From the NCBI GenBank assembly GCA_030280995.1, contig JASXTE010000008.1, forward strand, positions 25,636,693-25,700,692: a stretch of DNA of 64,000 nt, in the 5' to 3' direction. The translations under genes and the position numbers were made by a program. The DNA comes from Hemileia vastatrix (Eukaryota > Basidiomycota > Pucciniomycetes > Pucciniales > Zaghouaniaceae). A model generated the notes under the pieces. That model worked only from the letters and a program-made list of their open reading frames with translations, was not told where the DNA came from and ran no database searches. This document shows, in pieces, positions 52,461-64,000 of this stretch; position 1 is the first letter of the stretch; each line of letters starts with the position of its first letter.

Positions 52461-54390
52461 ACATTGAAACAAATTTGTTCCCTAGATTTTCTAAATAAAT
52501 ATTATTTGCATTTGCATAATTTCTAATATGAATACAAATTTTATGCTCAAAATTAGAGTGAAATATCCAATTGAATGTAATTTTATCAAGCAATTAATCA
52601 AAAAAAAATCACCTCTAAGTACTAGAAATGATTCCTCTATCTCTACCATGAGAACAAAACTATTTAATATCTGGTGTTATAAATATTAATATATAATTGT
52701 TAGATGATTTTATTATTATAATAATTTATTAAATTATCATTTATAAAATATTAAAATCTTAAATTGGTATTAGAATCATACATTTTTAGTTTTGCACAGG
52801 TTTCAATAAATAATCAATCTATGACATAATAATGATCATCATGGAAAAAATAATTTCAAGGATGTATTTTCCTTTTTTAAAAGAATATTGAAAATAATAA
52901 TACAAGAAAAACAACACAAATATTTTTTGTTCCTAATTGATTTATATATTTAATTCCTTTACCCATTCTACTCAAATCTCCTTTTTTCAAATATATTTAA
53001 TTTTTCTTACATCTCACCTACTGAAAATATATTGATGAAATTTCTGGTAGGCAGCTGCTGATATGAGTTAACCCATGTTTTTTGAGTTGATATTTGTGAT
53101 AAAAATTTTCACAAACTCTAAAGCAACAGTACTTTAATATATTTTAAAACTCATTTAAATCTTGAAATTATTGATAAAACTATATAAACTAGTTCTATTT
53201 TGAGATATTACTTTCATTCATCTATAATTTATTTTTTATCTTGTGAGTTTTCCTTCTAACTCTTGTGTGGGGACTCTATTTTACGGCCAAAAAATAGAGT
53301 ACACCTCATTGACTTGGGGCATTATGTGAGGTGGCTAACTTTATGTTTTTTAGGTCTGTGTAAATAAAAAATAACACCAATTCTACATAAATGACTTTAT
53401 TTACATTATCATTACTAAAATAATGGTCTTCTAATTCTACTACAAAATTATTGTTTTCATCATAGGTACTAGTTCCATCCAGGCCTAGAATCAGCATATA
53501 TGAGTAATTAACCTTTATATATCCTTTATATTTTTTCTGAATATTCTTTCTTAAGCACTATTCTATGGGTTAATGATAAACTTCACCTCTTGCATTAGGT
53601 TTGAAAATTGCAATAAGTAGCCTAATTTTTTTTTGGCTCATTCAGAAGCATTAATTCAAAATTATTCTCATAAAAATCTTTCAATTAGTTACCTTTTGCA
53701 AATATGATAGCCTTGTCTTTTAAAAAAAATTCATGTAAACAATTTCAACTAACTCTTTTCAAGTATATGTTTTGTACATGCATATTTGATATCTATTTAT
53801 CATTGGGTTGTTCAATTGCTATTTTAATTATGAGTGGCATTCCATACACAAAGAATAGTATTCATTTCAGAAGAATGTCATTTTGTAAATTATATTTACT
53901 TAATGTTGTTTTTTTAGACTTCCCTTTCAGGGAATGCTTATCACTGCTACATATTAAAATTATTGATATTTTTTTCTCAGTACACTCCTTTGATAACCAT
54001 GCTTTCCTCAGATGTGTGAGTACTCAGCTCATGTAATACAATCAATTTAAATTGATATTCATTTTTGATTTATTTTTAAGGCTTATTCCTGAGTGTATAG
54101 TCATTATTTTTAGAAACCTCTTTGTAATATCCTCATGTCACTGTTGGAGCTATCATATAAGATTGACAACTTCTGCTCTTATATTCCCCTCCATACTCTA
54201 GCATTCATTATACATAATTCTTTATAAACTATGCCTGATTATTGGTTTTACTTTCCTGCTGGATAACCTTTCATAAACTATTTTAAAATAAATAAAATAT
54301 TTTCTGAAATTATTCCTCCTTCTAATTCTCCTTTTTGTCACAGCATCCTTAGTTTTTATAGAACTCTTATGCAGATATCTCCTACTTCAG
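52461..54390. other. AT-rich decayed region, no gene seen
   Basis: No domain or full-length repeat recognised. A perfect hairpin ACTCTATTTT-ACGGCCAA-AAAATAGAGT lies at about 53275-53302 and could be the trace of a small inverted-repeat element. The plus-strand frame 53704-54036 shows no motif. Confidence 0.55.
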
Positions 54391-55366
54391 CATCTTGGAA
54401 ATAATTTCCTACAAATCACCAGATTTTGAATGCTTTTTAAATACACATGACTCTATTACATCCCCTGTACAGATTTTTTTAGCTTCAGGCTCTAGTGCTG
54501 TGACAGAAAAAATTCCTCATTTATATTATGAAGCATTTCTCAATGATCTTGAATCATCAAACTTTCCAGGTCATAACTTTTTTTGGAATCTGGAATGGCA
54601 CTCTCACTGGAATCAGTGCTTTTCTCAACTTATTATCAAACATTGGGACAAAGCTTTCCAAATGATGGCTTTTTCTTCATACCCTATCAATCCAAACACA
54701 ATTTACTTTGCTAATCAAATGGGTGTTCTCCATTGATGGCTCCTTGAACAACAGAATATGCTTAGACTTGGACACTATTCTCCAGACCATTTGGAGAAAA
54801 TAAAAACTCAAAAGTCTTGGTCTAGGTTACATAAAAAATTCAGTCTAACATCTTTCATATTTGTTTGAGTTCTTTGCTGATAATCTCTTGAAGCTCTCTT
54901 ATCATTGTACAAAATTTCTCAACACCCTTCCTATATGTTAAAGAGCAAAATATTTGTCTACTATTGTAAAATGCTGCCCTGACCAAGAAATCAATGAAGA
55001 TGGGTCAATAAGTAAAGTATCACTATCATGGAGATCAGATGAATTTTCAATTCTAGCACAAAATATTGATCTTAAGTCCTATTAAATGAGTCAAAAATCA
55101 AAAACATCATCATTTCCACTAAAAGATTTTGTTTCAATAAAAAGGATACATTCTGTATCATTACCAACTTCTAGGCTTCAACTGGAGTTGGTACCTCAAT
55201 CTTTATCTATTGAAAGATATATTAATAATTATTTAGCTACTCTCAATCATCAAGAAAAAAGAATGTTGATAATTTCTGATCCAATAAACATCAATAATCT
55301 TCTTCAACTGACTGCTCCAACTTATTCAAATCATTCAGTTATTTATAAAGAGCCATCTTTTTAAGC
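54391..55366 (+). pseudogene. Unrecognised degenerate coding region
   Basis: Two frames (54395-54736 and 55086-55364) have protein-like composition (FFWNLEWHSHWNQCFSQLI, ISDPININNLLQLTAPTYSN) and are linked by sequence that stays readable across several stops (LLEQQNMLRLGHYSPDHLEK). I recognise no family. It could be part of the same captured or transposon-borne gene set as the helicase relic on the other strand at 55700-57720, but this is only position. Confidence 0.3.
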
Positions 55367-55699
55367 TGAAATTGTTCATCTACACTATTTGTTACACTGA
55401 GCCTTGTAAATAAAAATTTAAATAATTAGTTTTCCTTTTTTTATCAATAAAAAGTTTATTTTACATACATAGTTAACTTCTCCTTTTTTCTTTGAATGTT
55501 GTACATACTGAACTCAAAACTATTTCTCACATAATATTTAATGACATGGACCTTGTTTTTTTGACCTATTCAAAAAATTCAATCAGAGGCTTGAGATTCT
55601 ATTGATGGATGCCAGCTTGGCTCCTTAACAAATTCACAATAATAAAACATTCAATTAATAAGTGTTCCAAGTTAAATTTCTTTTATTAAGTGAAAATTA

Positions 55700-57720
55700 T
55701 ATGCTAAATTACCATTATGTAAACGTTTTGTGCACATTTTAGATCAATACCTAGCCCTGCTGACTTAATGGAGCCAAGAAGAGAAAAGCAATCAATAATT
55801 TTTTTAAACCTTTTTAAACTTTCATCTTGGGCCCTCCAATTCAAATCACCTACATAAATTGTAAAGCCAATGTTATATTTTTTTAGGACTTTGGAAATCA
55901 TTTTGAAAATAATAATTCCTTTAATTCTCCTTCATCAAAAAGTTTTAATTTAGCCACTTAAATTTATAAAAGGTCCAAATATTCTGAAAAGATGACTGCT
56001 TTGGGCTCCTTTATCCCTCTTTGCCTTGCATAAACTCCATAAAATGGTCAATGAGATGTAATATCTTAGCCAAATCTCTCCATGTATACCCATCAGGCCG
56101 TTTATCTTTTCTAAATTCACACATTGAATGGTTGCAAAATAGTTCAAAAACATTTAGCTGCCATAGAAATTTACTATTATTCCAATATTGTTTTTGATCA
56201 CAATTTGGGCCAAATCGCTTGTAAAATACTTCCTGTAGTTTGTACAGTCTTTTTTTCCAGTGTCTTCCAAGACTCCCAAATATACCTCCTTCAACCTTTT
56301 TAGGGAGATTTAGTGCAACATCCTTTGTTCTCTGTAAGTAGACTACCCTCATAAGGTGGTTGATAGTTCTGACTGCCTGAAATGAACCAACTTTCAGTTT
56401 CAGTGTAATTTTTTCTCTCCAAAAAGACTCCTCATCCCATCCACCCAACTGAAGAAAAGTGATTAAACTCTGCTGATCTTCTGGTGAGTTTTGTAATGGT
56501 GTTCCTTTTGAAAATATTTGATGCTTGGAGAGTAAACTAAAAAAATTCTGTGTCCGTTTGGCTAGAGGATTTTTGATGTAGCTATAATAAATTATTGTTT
56601 CTTTTTAAGTTTCTTAACATCATTTTTTGTGTCAAGATACATATATAACTTACTGTGCTTCATCCAGAATAATTCAATACCATATAATGTTATTTATCAG
56701 TGATATTATTTTTTCTATTTTCTTAGTTATTGTTGAAGGGATGACTGTTTCATAAGTGGTAAGTACAATCGCAGTTATATAGAACTTTTCTTCTTGTAAA
56801 TTATCACACATCTGACCATGAAATACATTGTATGGTAGTGATCAAGGGTTGAAATGTAGATTTATTTCATCTTCCCAGTTAGATATTACAGATGATGGGC
56901 ATATAATTAGTGTGGCAAAGCTTAGTTTTTTACCAAAAAGCTTCAATATTTGTTGAAATTTTATTTCTTTCTCATGTGCTGCACTTATCTGAGCAAGTGT
57001 CAATAGTGTTTTTCCTAAATCCATTTCATCTGCAAGTATTGACCCATTTCCACCAAAGTTTTGTTCAATATTTTCATACTTTTGTTTTTGAGGATGGTAC
57101 ACACTGTGAAACCATTTTTTATCATCATGCTCCCAAAGCTTATCCAGTTTATCTTTTGTGACTTTTTTTTTGTCAATCATAGATTTGACTTCTTGAATTT
57201 GGTGCATTTTTAATGCTATTTTTATTCCTAGTATTTGATTTTGAGTTATTAAATTTTGACTAATCCCAAATGAGTCAATTTTTGACCAATAAGAAGAAAC
57301 ATTTTAAAATGTTTCAAAGTTTTAATCATTGATTTGACATACACTCATTCCTTAAAGATAAAATTTCTGTTTTATTTCATTAAGATTCCTTTCAATTCAA
57401 AATAAAGTGCACCACAGCTTCAATGTTTAATTTAGCTGTTTGACTATGTAGCTCTGAAAATAGGCTTTTTTCTGCAGCTGCATCAAAGATTCAAAGTCCA
57501 ACCAATGAGAAAAGTTGCCAATTTTTTCACTTTGCTTTTCTGAAAGATCTCCAGTACTATTAAGGGTCTTTGTGTCTAACATAGAAATAATATGTAATAT
57601 TTTTCTACCTTGCTGAAGCATTTCCTTTTCTGTTTGGTTTTTTGATAATTTTAATATCATATATGATGGTGTTGGTTCAAACAAAACCATAAATTGACCA
57701 AGACATTTCAAGGAACTCAT
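55700..57720 (-). pseudogene. SNF2-family (Rad5/HLTF-like) helicase relic
   Basis: Intact relatives are ATP-driven DNA translocases in repair and chromatin remodelling. On the minus strand the order is right: SILADEMDLGKTLLTLAQI (about 57030, motif I with G to D in the GLGKT box), TLIICPSSVISNWEDEI (about 56880), IILDEAQ for DEAH (about 56670), GTPLQNSPEDQQ (about 56510), LQRTKDVALNLPKK (about 56320), YVGDLNWRAQDESLKRFKK (about 55840) and GSIKSAGLGIDLKCAQNVY (about 55740). Frame changes and stops are frequent, so it is dead. 57427-57720 may be its N-terminal part. Whether it was a host gene or carried by a transposon is open. Confidence 0.75.
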
Positions 57721-58499
57721 TTTGTGGAGATATTAGAAGGATTAAAAATGAATATAAATAGTTTAGAAGTTTCACAATCCAATTAATCAATATTTAGACA
57801 TATTTAATGAATATTGCCATCATGTTCTCCAGGAGCCCAGTGACTCCATGGAAATGATTGGTAAAATGTATATAATAACACAATAACTTTTATCAGAATT
57901 TTTAAGTAATTTTATGATTATCTTGAATAGGTTTAGAACTGAACCCATACCATCACTAAAAATATTTATAAGTATCTCTTTAAACATCCACAAAGTTATG
58001 TACTTATAGATTCTTTTAGTTAAAATGAATTTCAACGATTTTTCTACAAGGAACCAATGTATGTTATAAGATTAGTAAAATTTTCACATGAAATTACACT
58101 TTGAGTAAAATTTTTGGATATTTTTCTTCCTTTTTTTGGTTTCATCAGATAATATATGCCAAAAATGTGGTTATTAAAAAAAAGGTAGGTTTTATAAAAT
58201 CCCAAGACTTCTGAAATTCTCAAAAATAATCTCAAATAACCAAGCCACTCATAATGTATTATCAATTTGAAAAAATGATTATATAATTAAAATTAGAGAA
58301 GCCAAATAATACTTAAAAGCCTGCATCATTAGTCTCTTATGTTTTAAAGCTGAACATTTTAATTCCATCTAAAAGAATGGATTTCAATTTTTACAAATCA
58401 TCATAAAACAGAAAATCATTCAACTTTTATTTGTTTCAAGCACCAAATATCATTAAAACTTCTATTGAGAAATTTATTATAATTTCACAGAAGATCCAT
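57721..58499. other. AT-rich region, no gene seen
   Basis: Very AT-rich, stops in all frames, no motif. The minus-strand frames at 57820-58265 look like chance. Confidence 0.55.
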
Positions 58500-58660
58500 T
58501 GAGTATTGGAACAGAGTTCAGGATAATGTCAAGCAGATTTCAGTCTCATTTGAGTATGAGTACAGTCTGAGTTCAATCTAAATTCAGTCTGAGTTACATA
58601 TGAATTCAAGTTGAGAACATGCTAGCAAGTCCCCCCAAATATTTTGTGGTGTTTAGAGGT
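58500..58660 (+). repeat. Dispersed repeat, copy 3 (GAGTTC subrepeats and CAAATATT..GTGGTG end)
   Basis: Subrepeats CAGTCTGAGTTCAATC, CAGTCTGAGTTACATATG and similar are followed by GCTAGCAAGTCCCCCC and AAATATTTTGTGGTG. Same arrangement as at 17338-17480 (reversed) and 62690-62790. Confidence 0.55.
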
Positions 58661-60230
58661 AGTCATTGTAGATTCCATACTACCCTATCTAACTTTAAAA
58701 GTCTTTAAAAAAGTAAACAAGCACAAAAAATCTAAACTAACTATATTATTTCAATACAGACCTATTCTATCCTCTTATAATTGTTTCATCTGATCCACTC
58801 ATTTTGGACCCTACAACTCTTCCTTGAAGTGCCTGCTTTATTATGTCCTTTTGAAAAAACCTTAAAAAAAGTTGATAATAATGACCACACTTACAATACA
58901 TTTGCCAATGCTGGGACACCAATTTTAGAAATAAAGAGTTCTGTAATACTAAGCTATAGAAAAAATTAAATGATGGGCTCATTCTCCTATCAAAAACTAA
59001 TTTAAGAAAGAAGCACTTGCCACTCTATTTTAAAGACAGTGTAAACATGCTGAAAGTGTGGTGGCGGAGAAAAGAAGAGTAGAGAGAATTTTATATAAGA
59101 GACTTCTTAAAAGAGAAGAAAATATATATTTGAAATCAAGTAGTCTACTGACAGCTATATCTATTCTCAGTAGGTGCTAGTATTCTCAGTCACTCCCACT
59201 TTGAAGCTCTGTCTCTAATACTATCCTTATTTTAATAATAAAATAACTCTACAGTGCTACTTCTGGCTATGTACACCTTCCAAGGCACACAAAAATAAAA
59301 TATATCTATTTTTCTTTTAATTTTATATAATACTCTTATATTCACACATAACATTTCTAGTCTAATTACTCAACATTTTTCATGAATAGTGAATTCTCTT
59401 TATATATATATATATATATATACAGTATGTCTAGTGCTCTTCTCCTATTATTCCTTTTCCTGCTGGTTCTGCTACACAAGTTTAGCACCAATACAAGCAT
59501 ATCATATTGTAACCAACTATCCAAAAAATCTAAATACAATAATCAGCATAAGTCTGGTTCTAATAGCTCTATAAACATCTATTCAAGGACCACTATTAGC
59601 ACCTGACACCTCACCTTTCTATACATACCCTATACTTCTTGAGATTCATAACTACATAATTAGTACTGTACAGCATTCCATACTTATTATAACATCCCAC
59701 ACTTTCTGTGTGAGTGTCCACTAATTGTGAAACCCTGTGCCCTAAGTAAGTACCCTCCCTTATTTAGAGTCTTACTTGAATTTCCCTATCATTGAGTGCT
59801 GCTTTTTGACTTGCTTGATATTGAACTGTTTTTCTAGTGCCACTTCAAAGCATTCCTAAAGGCTCCTATTATCAATGGGTATCTTTTAGCCCACGTTTAA
59901 GTGCTGTTGCATTTGTCTTAATATGAAAAATATAACCTCTCTTGACACTGCCTCCTAAGTCTATACTATGCCTCTATCACTAGCCATGACTTCCTCAAGT
60001 ACATATCATACTCTTGCTTTATAGTACAGTATGCACTTTACTCTAACCTTTACTTGCTGTGGCTCATATACCCATACTTCCCCTAAAAAAATTGTGCACA
60101 GAGAGTCTACATTTTATATGCTTTTGAAGATCTATAAGTTGCACTTCCATAACCTTCCTTCATAGCCACCCCATTGTTGTACTTGATGCAAGTGAGAAGT
60201 TTTCTGTGATACTGCAAGATTTATACCACA
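58661..60230. other. AT-rich region with a TA microsatellite
   Basis: No gene recognised. 59400-59422 is a (TA)n run. A short G-rich piece near 59056-59065 (GTGGTGGCGG) stands out but shows no feature. Small frames here are not supported. Confidence 0.5.
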
Positions 60231-60239
60231 AAAGTTTTG

Positions 60240-61168
60240 AGATGAATAATTTTTGTTCTATATGATGAGGAAAAGAAATACAACAGTGAAGTTGTAATTA
60301 AAAAAGTTATATAAATGATTTAATATATATGTTATTATAAAGTTTTTTATTTTTATGAGAAGATAATAAATCCAAGTCCCTGAATATGAGACCTTTAACA
60401 TGATAACCTATATGTATATATTTATGAGTTGTTACACAAAATTTAAGAAATGCTATGTGAAAGTGTTATATTTATAAGGGTATTGCAAATATATTAAATG
60501 TTATGTAAAAGAAGATGGTTTTTAATATGTGTTGTTAGATTCCTGATTATAGATAAGATTTCCATTCTAGTTTTTAATCTAAAGGTTCTATATGCATGGT
60601 AAGTAACAGGCCCTTTTTTCTCTGCTGGACCCTCCCAGAGCTTGCCTAGAGTATGTTGGATTTCATACAGAGCTTGTCCAGAGAATTCTGGAGCTTGTAC
60701 AGACTTCTGGATTCAATTGGAACCTTAAAACCCTAATAAAAAATCTACAGAAATTAAATATGATATATCTACTTCTCTTTTACATTCCCAACTACTTCTC
60801 ATAGTCTGTGCAGCCCTATTTGTCTAATTAAAAATCATCAAATTTAAGTAAACTTTGAGAAATCAAAAATATTTATATAATTATTAAAAATATAAGAAAA
60901 ATAGTAAAAATTCTCATAAAATTTCTAAAGGTTCTTGTAACTTCTGAATTATATTCCAATACACTTTTAAACCTATACTTGCATTTATTGTCCATTAAAT
61001 AATTTTTTCATCTTCATGTGTAAAATTGAGCCATTTTGTCAATAAAACCATCCATTCTTATAAAATAAAATTATATAAAATATATTGGACTTTAAAATAT
61101 TTAAAATAATCATTCTAAATACAATTAAAAATTTTACTGAGTTCCATACTAATCTTTATACTTCCACA
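60240..61168 (-). repeat. Ancient LTR of the copy D family
   Basis: Sequence follows the LTR of copy D along much of its length: compare GAACCTTAAAACCCTAATAA at 60720 with 39797. The right end TACTAATCTTTATACTTCCACA corresponds to the LTR end at 40255; the left end is unclear. Most CpG sites of the young LTR are TpG or CpA here. Confidence 0.7.
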
Positions 61169-61269
61169 CTTCTAAAAGAGAGAAGTTGATTGATTAGAAG
61201 AAATCATTGATTTTCTTAGACCAACAGCAAGGCTATTTCTTGAGTCTTTAAATTGATCATTTAAGTTTT

Positions 61270-61600
61270 AGTAACTAGGTTACTGTATTTTTAAGTCATA
61301 TTTACTCCAGAAGATATCTTCAAGTAAAGATCTTCTTCAATAGAACTGTGAATGAAAGCCCCCTTTTTATCCATGTGTTCAATTTGGTATCTGTGTTGAG
61401 CTGTGAGCTCTAAGAGGATTCTGAATGTTGTGAGCCAACTTGTTGGAGAAAAGGTTTCAAAATAATCAATACCTTCTTTTTGATAAAATCCTTTGACACA
61501 TAATCAAGATTTGAGTTTTTATATTCCTCTTATCTTGTTTTGTTTAACTGTGAATACCCTTTTGGTACCAATAGGTTTTACTCAACTCAATAATACAGAA
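61270..61600 (-). pseudogene. pol: Copia reverse transcriptase fragment
   Basis: The minus strand reads KPIGTKRVFTVKQNKIRGI, VKGFYQKEGIDYFETFSPTS, WLTTFRILLELTAQHRYQIE and AFIHSSIEEDLYLKISSG, the standard order of Copia (RVT_2) motifs. Stops interrupt it. It probably belongs with the pieces at 62900-63490. Confidence 0.75.
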
Positions 61601-62689
61601 TAAAAAAAAACTTGAATCCCATATTATCAAATAAAAATACTTTGTACAGCTTTTTATGTAAGGTGCAGAAGAAAAATGTTATTGAAAAAATAGTAATCCA
61701 CAAAAATTTAATTTAAAAATAAGTCTTAATAAATATTTATTGGCTCATTATAATTTCCATTTGAAAATTTTTGATTCTTTTTGAGCTTAATTTTTTTTCA
61801 AAAAAAAATAACTTACTATTGATTCTTTTTTTGTCTTTTAATGAGATCAATTTACTACCTAAATCAATCTTTAAAAAAATTAGTTGAAAAAATTGCAAAA
61901 AAGATTCAGAATTAAAGAAACTCATTGTTTTTAAACAAGATATATCATATATTTTTTAAGTATTTTTAGTATCACTATAGCTATAAAAAGACACAAAATT
62001 TTTTCCTTGGAATTTCAATAATTTTGCTGCATGAAAAAGGTGCAAAAACATGATTGGAAGATTACACTTGAGGAATTAAAAAATTTAATAATATGAAATC
62101 AATTATATTTCTATTATTTCTGATTAGTACAAAGAAAGTATGAGAGTGCTTCATTGAGTTAAAAATTAACCAATAACACATGACTCGGGTTTTTCTTTTC
62201 CTCTTGTTTGGTTTTGTGTGCTTCTAACTTAGTGCTAGATCTAAAAATTTAAACTACCTGATGGTCTAATGTGCTTCTCATTTATTTCATTTAAATGCAA
62301 CAAATAATATTTTTCAATTTAAAAATTCTTATATGAAATGCAAAAGAACTTCAGTTTATATGGCTTCTATTAAAATATTTCAATTTTTAATTCTCAATGA
62401 ACATATTTTTGACTTTTGAAAGGCACAGACTAGCTTCTATATTTTTTGAAAAATATTTTATTAAATTACTAAATCAATTTAAAAATTATACCTTTGAAAA
62501 TGTATTTTTCTTTTATTTTACTGATAAAATAAAAATGAAAAATATGATAAAAATCTATTTAATTTAAAAGAAATTTGTATTTAGAAAGTTCTTAAACTTT
62601 TCTTATTGTGATTTCTAATCAGAACTCATTGTAAATTTCATAGTTCTTTCAGTATAGTTTCATTCATCATTAATGAATACTGCAAGATG
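61601..62689. other. AT-rich spacer within Copia relic
   Basis: No motif recognised. It lies where the end of integrase would be expected between the RT fragment and the integrase-side fragments, so it is probably decayed or inserted sequence. Confidence 0.45.
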
Positions 62690-62790
62690 TTTTTAAAGTA
62701 GAGTTCAGCATGAGTTCCATCTGAGTTCTTTTTGCCTTCATGTTAAGGACTTGCTAGAAAGTCCCCCTCAAATACTGCGTGGTGAGTGAA
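62690..62790 (+). repeat. Dispersed repeat, copy 4
   Basis: GAGTTCAGCATGAGTTCC and CTGAGTTC subrepeats are followed by GGACTTGCTAGAAAGTCC, CCCTCAAATACTGCGTGGTG. It matches 58500-58660 and 17338-17480. Confidence 0.55.
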
Positions 62791-62879
62791 GAAAAGTATT
62801 AGAAGCATCATTTTTATTTTTTAATATATATATATAACAATACAATGTAAAGAAATTTGTTTATTGTAAATAGTAAAGA

Positions 62880-63490
62880 TGTCATCCTAGGGATGGGGAA
62901 AGATTTTTCCACCCAAATCTAAATGAATGTATTTGATGGGTCAAGTGACTTAAGTTAAAGTTCAAAGGAAAGGTAGCACATGGTGTTTTGCATAAATGAA
63001 GCTCTCACAGAATGGATCAAGAGTATCAGAAAGATGAAGAATAATATTATTTCAAAGGTGATCCATGATGGCTTTTTCAGGATGGCCTAGTCTATTGTTC
63101 CAAGTGGTGAAACTATTGGTGACAGAAAGAAGAGAAAAATTAGTGGAGGAAGACTTTCCAGTTAAGACATTTTTGAAAACAAGTAAATCTTTCACAAATT
63201 CTCCTACTAATCTGAAGCCAGATTATGAATTCAAATTGATTGTAAGCTCCATGCTACTATGTCTCTTTCTAAGTGCTCTCAGGCTAATGAGGTTGATTTT
63301 TAAGGAAGGAACAAACAGGAAGTCTTTGAGGTTTTTTGTTGGTTATCAGAGGCTATGATCACTGAGCCACTTCTCTCAGATGGTGATGTTAAAATATTTC
63401 TAAAGGAAAATTTGAAAATCACATCATTTAGAGAGGCAAAGTGCTCTATGGAATGGAAAATGTGTTTAGTTGCACTGCTTTCCAAGATAG
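62880..63490 (-). pseudogene. pol: Copia pre-integrase fragment
   Basis: The minus strand contains FTTWNNRLGHPEKAIMDHL (about 63060-63120), the GAG_pre-integrase motif of Copia pol, with further readable but broken sequence on both sides (63300-63485). The order relative to the RT fragment at 61270 fits one minus-strand Copia element. Confidence 0.6.
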
Positions 63491-64000
63491 ATGTGTCCTC
63501 AGTGGTTTTTTAAAAATTGGATAAGCATTTAGTGATTGAGGGTTGAACCTGTGATAGGTCTATGACAAGGTTTTTTTTGGCAGATTTTTTTTCTTGTTTT
63601 AAAAATGTGGATGTATTTGGAAACAGTATTTTTTTCATGTTTTGTTTTAGGATTTTATTTTCTTTCAGTGCATATTTAGTAGGGTTTTTTATCTGCTGTT
63701 TTCAGAGCCTTTGGTTTCTCTGTTTGGGTGATAGAGGGTTTTAGACTAAATTTTTTGAGGGATTGGATGAGGTTGTCAAAATTAATGGACTCCATTATGG
63801 AATGATAATTGTGGAGTAGTGAGTTGAAAAGAGAATTAAACTCATATGGTATTTGGTAAAGGCAGTATGATGCTAATAGGTGCTCTTTTAGCTCAATTTT
63901 TTAAGAAACCATTTCTAATAAAATTGACTTGATTAGTTCAATTTACTTTTTGATATCGCTGGAGAAAGTGAATAGTGAAAACCTTTGTAAGACATGCATC
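63491..64000. other. Window end, no gene recognised
   Basis: T/G-rich plus strand with short frames only. It may continue the Copia relic upstream (gag side), but no motif is visible. Confidence 0.45.

Noticed and set aside
53704..54036. 110-residue plus-strand frame
   Set aside because: Cys/Phe/Leu-rich composition typical of random AT-rich DNA, no motif, no copy elsewhere in the window.
59382..59606. Frame starting over a (TA)n run
   Set aside because: The YIYIYI stretch is microsatellite translation; the remainder shows no motif.
1..64000. tRNA or rRNA genes, centromere or telomere repeats
   Set aside because: No cloverleaf-like sequence with A and B boxes, no rRNA-like block and no short telomeric repeat array was noticed. 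tRNAscan-SE and Rfam were not available, so absence is not proven.

Overview
This is a stretch of repeat-filled fungal chromosome. It is very AT-rich and holds Ty3/Gypsy elements (one a chromovirus), Ty1/Copia elements, a Plavaka/CACTA-like transposase relic and a mariner-type fold-back MITE, stacked inside one another. No intact host gene, tRNA or rRNA was recognised. The mix of families, the short introns and the Plavaka-type transposase suggest a large basidiomycete genome. A rust fungus (Pucciniales) is my best guess, but that is inference, not something the sequence proves.

Layout. 1-3193 and 13549-14581 are the 3' part of an old Gypsy copy (copy A), split by a chromodomain Gypsy element (3194-13548, target duplication GTTTT). 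That element is itself interrupted by a solo LTR (8828-10328, duplication AATCT). 14870-17233 is a dead Plavaka transposase. 17234-23708 is AT-rich debris with another solo LTR (20889-22384, duplication AAAAG). 23709-30423 is Gypsy copy B (LTR, gag, no pol, long structured 3' region, antisense gene, LTR). 30424-52460 is Gypsy copy C, opened by a Copia element (31809-38556) that carries a solo LTR (33536-34632) and a MITE (36661-37346), and again by an intact young Gypsy element, copy D (39152-50521, minus strand, two 1104-bp LTRs with two visible differences, duplication CTGT). 52461-64000 is decayed material: an SNF2 (Rad5/HLTF-like) helicase pseudogene, an ancient LTR of the copy D family and a Copia relic.

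The most interesting object is the family formed by copies A-D. (1) Each carries, next to its 3' LTR and antisense to gag-pol, a small gene with a Cys6 cluster of canonical Zn(2)-Cys(6) spacing, one phase-1 intron at a conserved position and a conserved helical C-terminus. In copy B this gene is still fully open although pol is gone. Copies A and C also carry remains of a second antisense gene with a different cysteine cluster. (2) The 3' regions hold dozens of copies of a short hairpin (stem, 6-nt loop, stem, then AAACTG) whose stems change in a compensatory way. The same hairpin sits directly behind the gag stop, forms the last codons of pol and occurs in frame five more times inside pol. 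(3) A larger hairpin with a GGGGTAACTG-type stem occurs six times, again with paired substitutions. Together these suggest a Gypsy lineage with a structured RNA 3' region and an antisense cargo gene.

All readings were made by eye; alignments, fold statistics, homology searches and expression were not computed.
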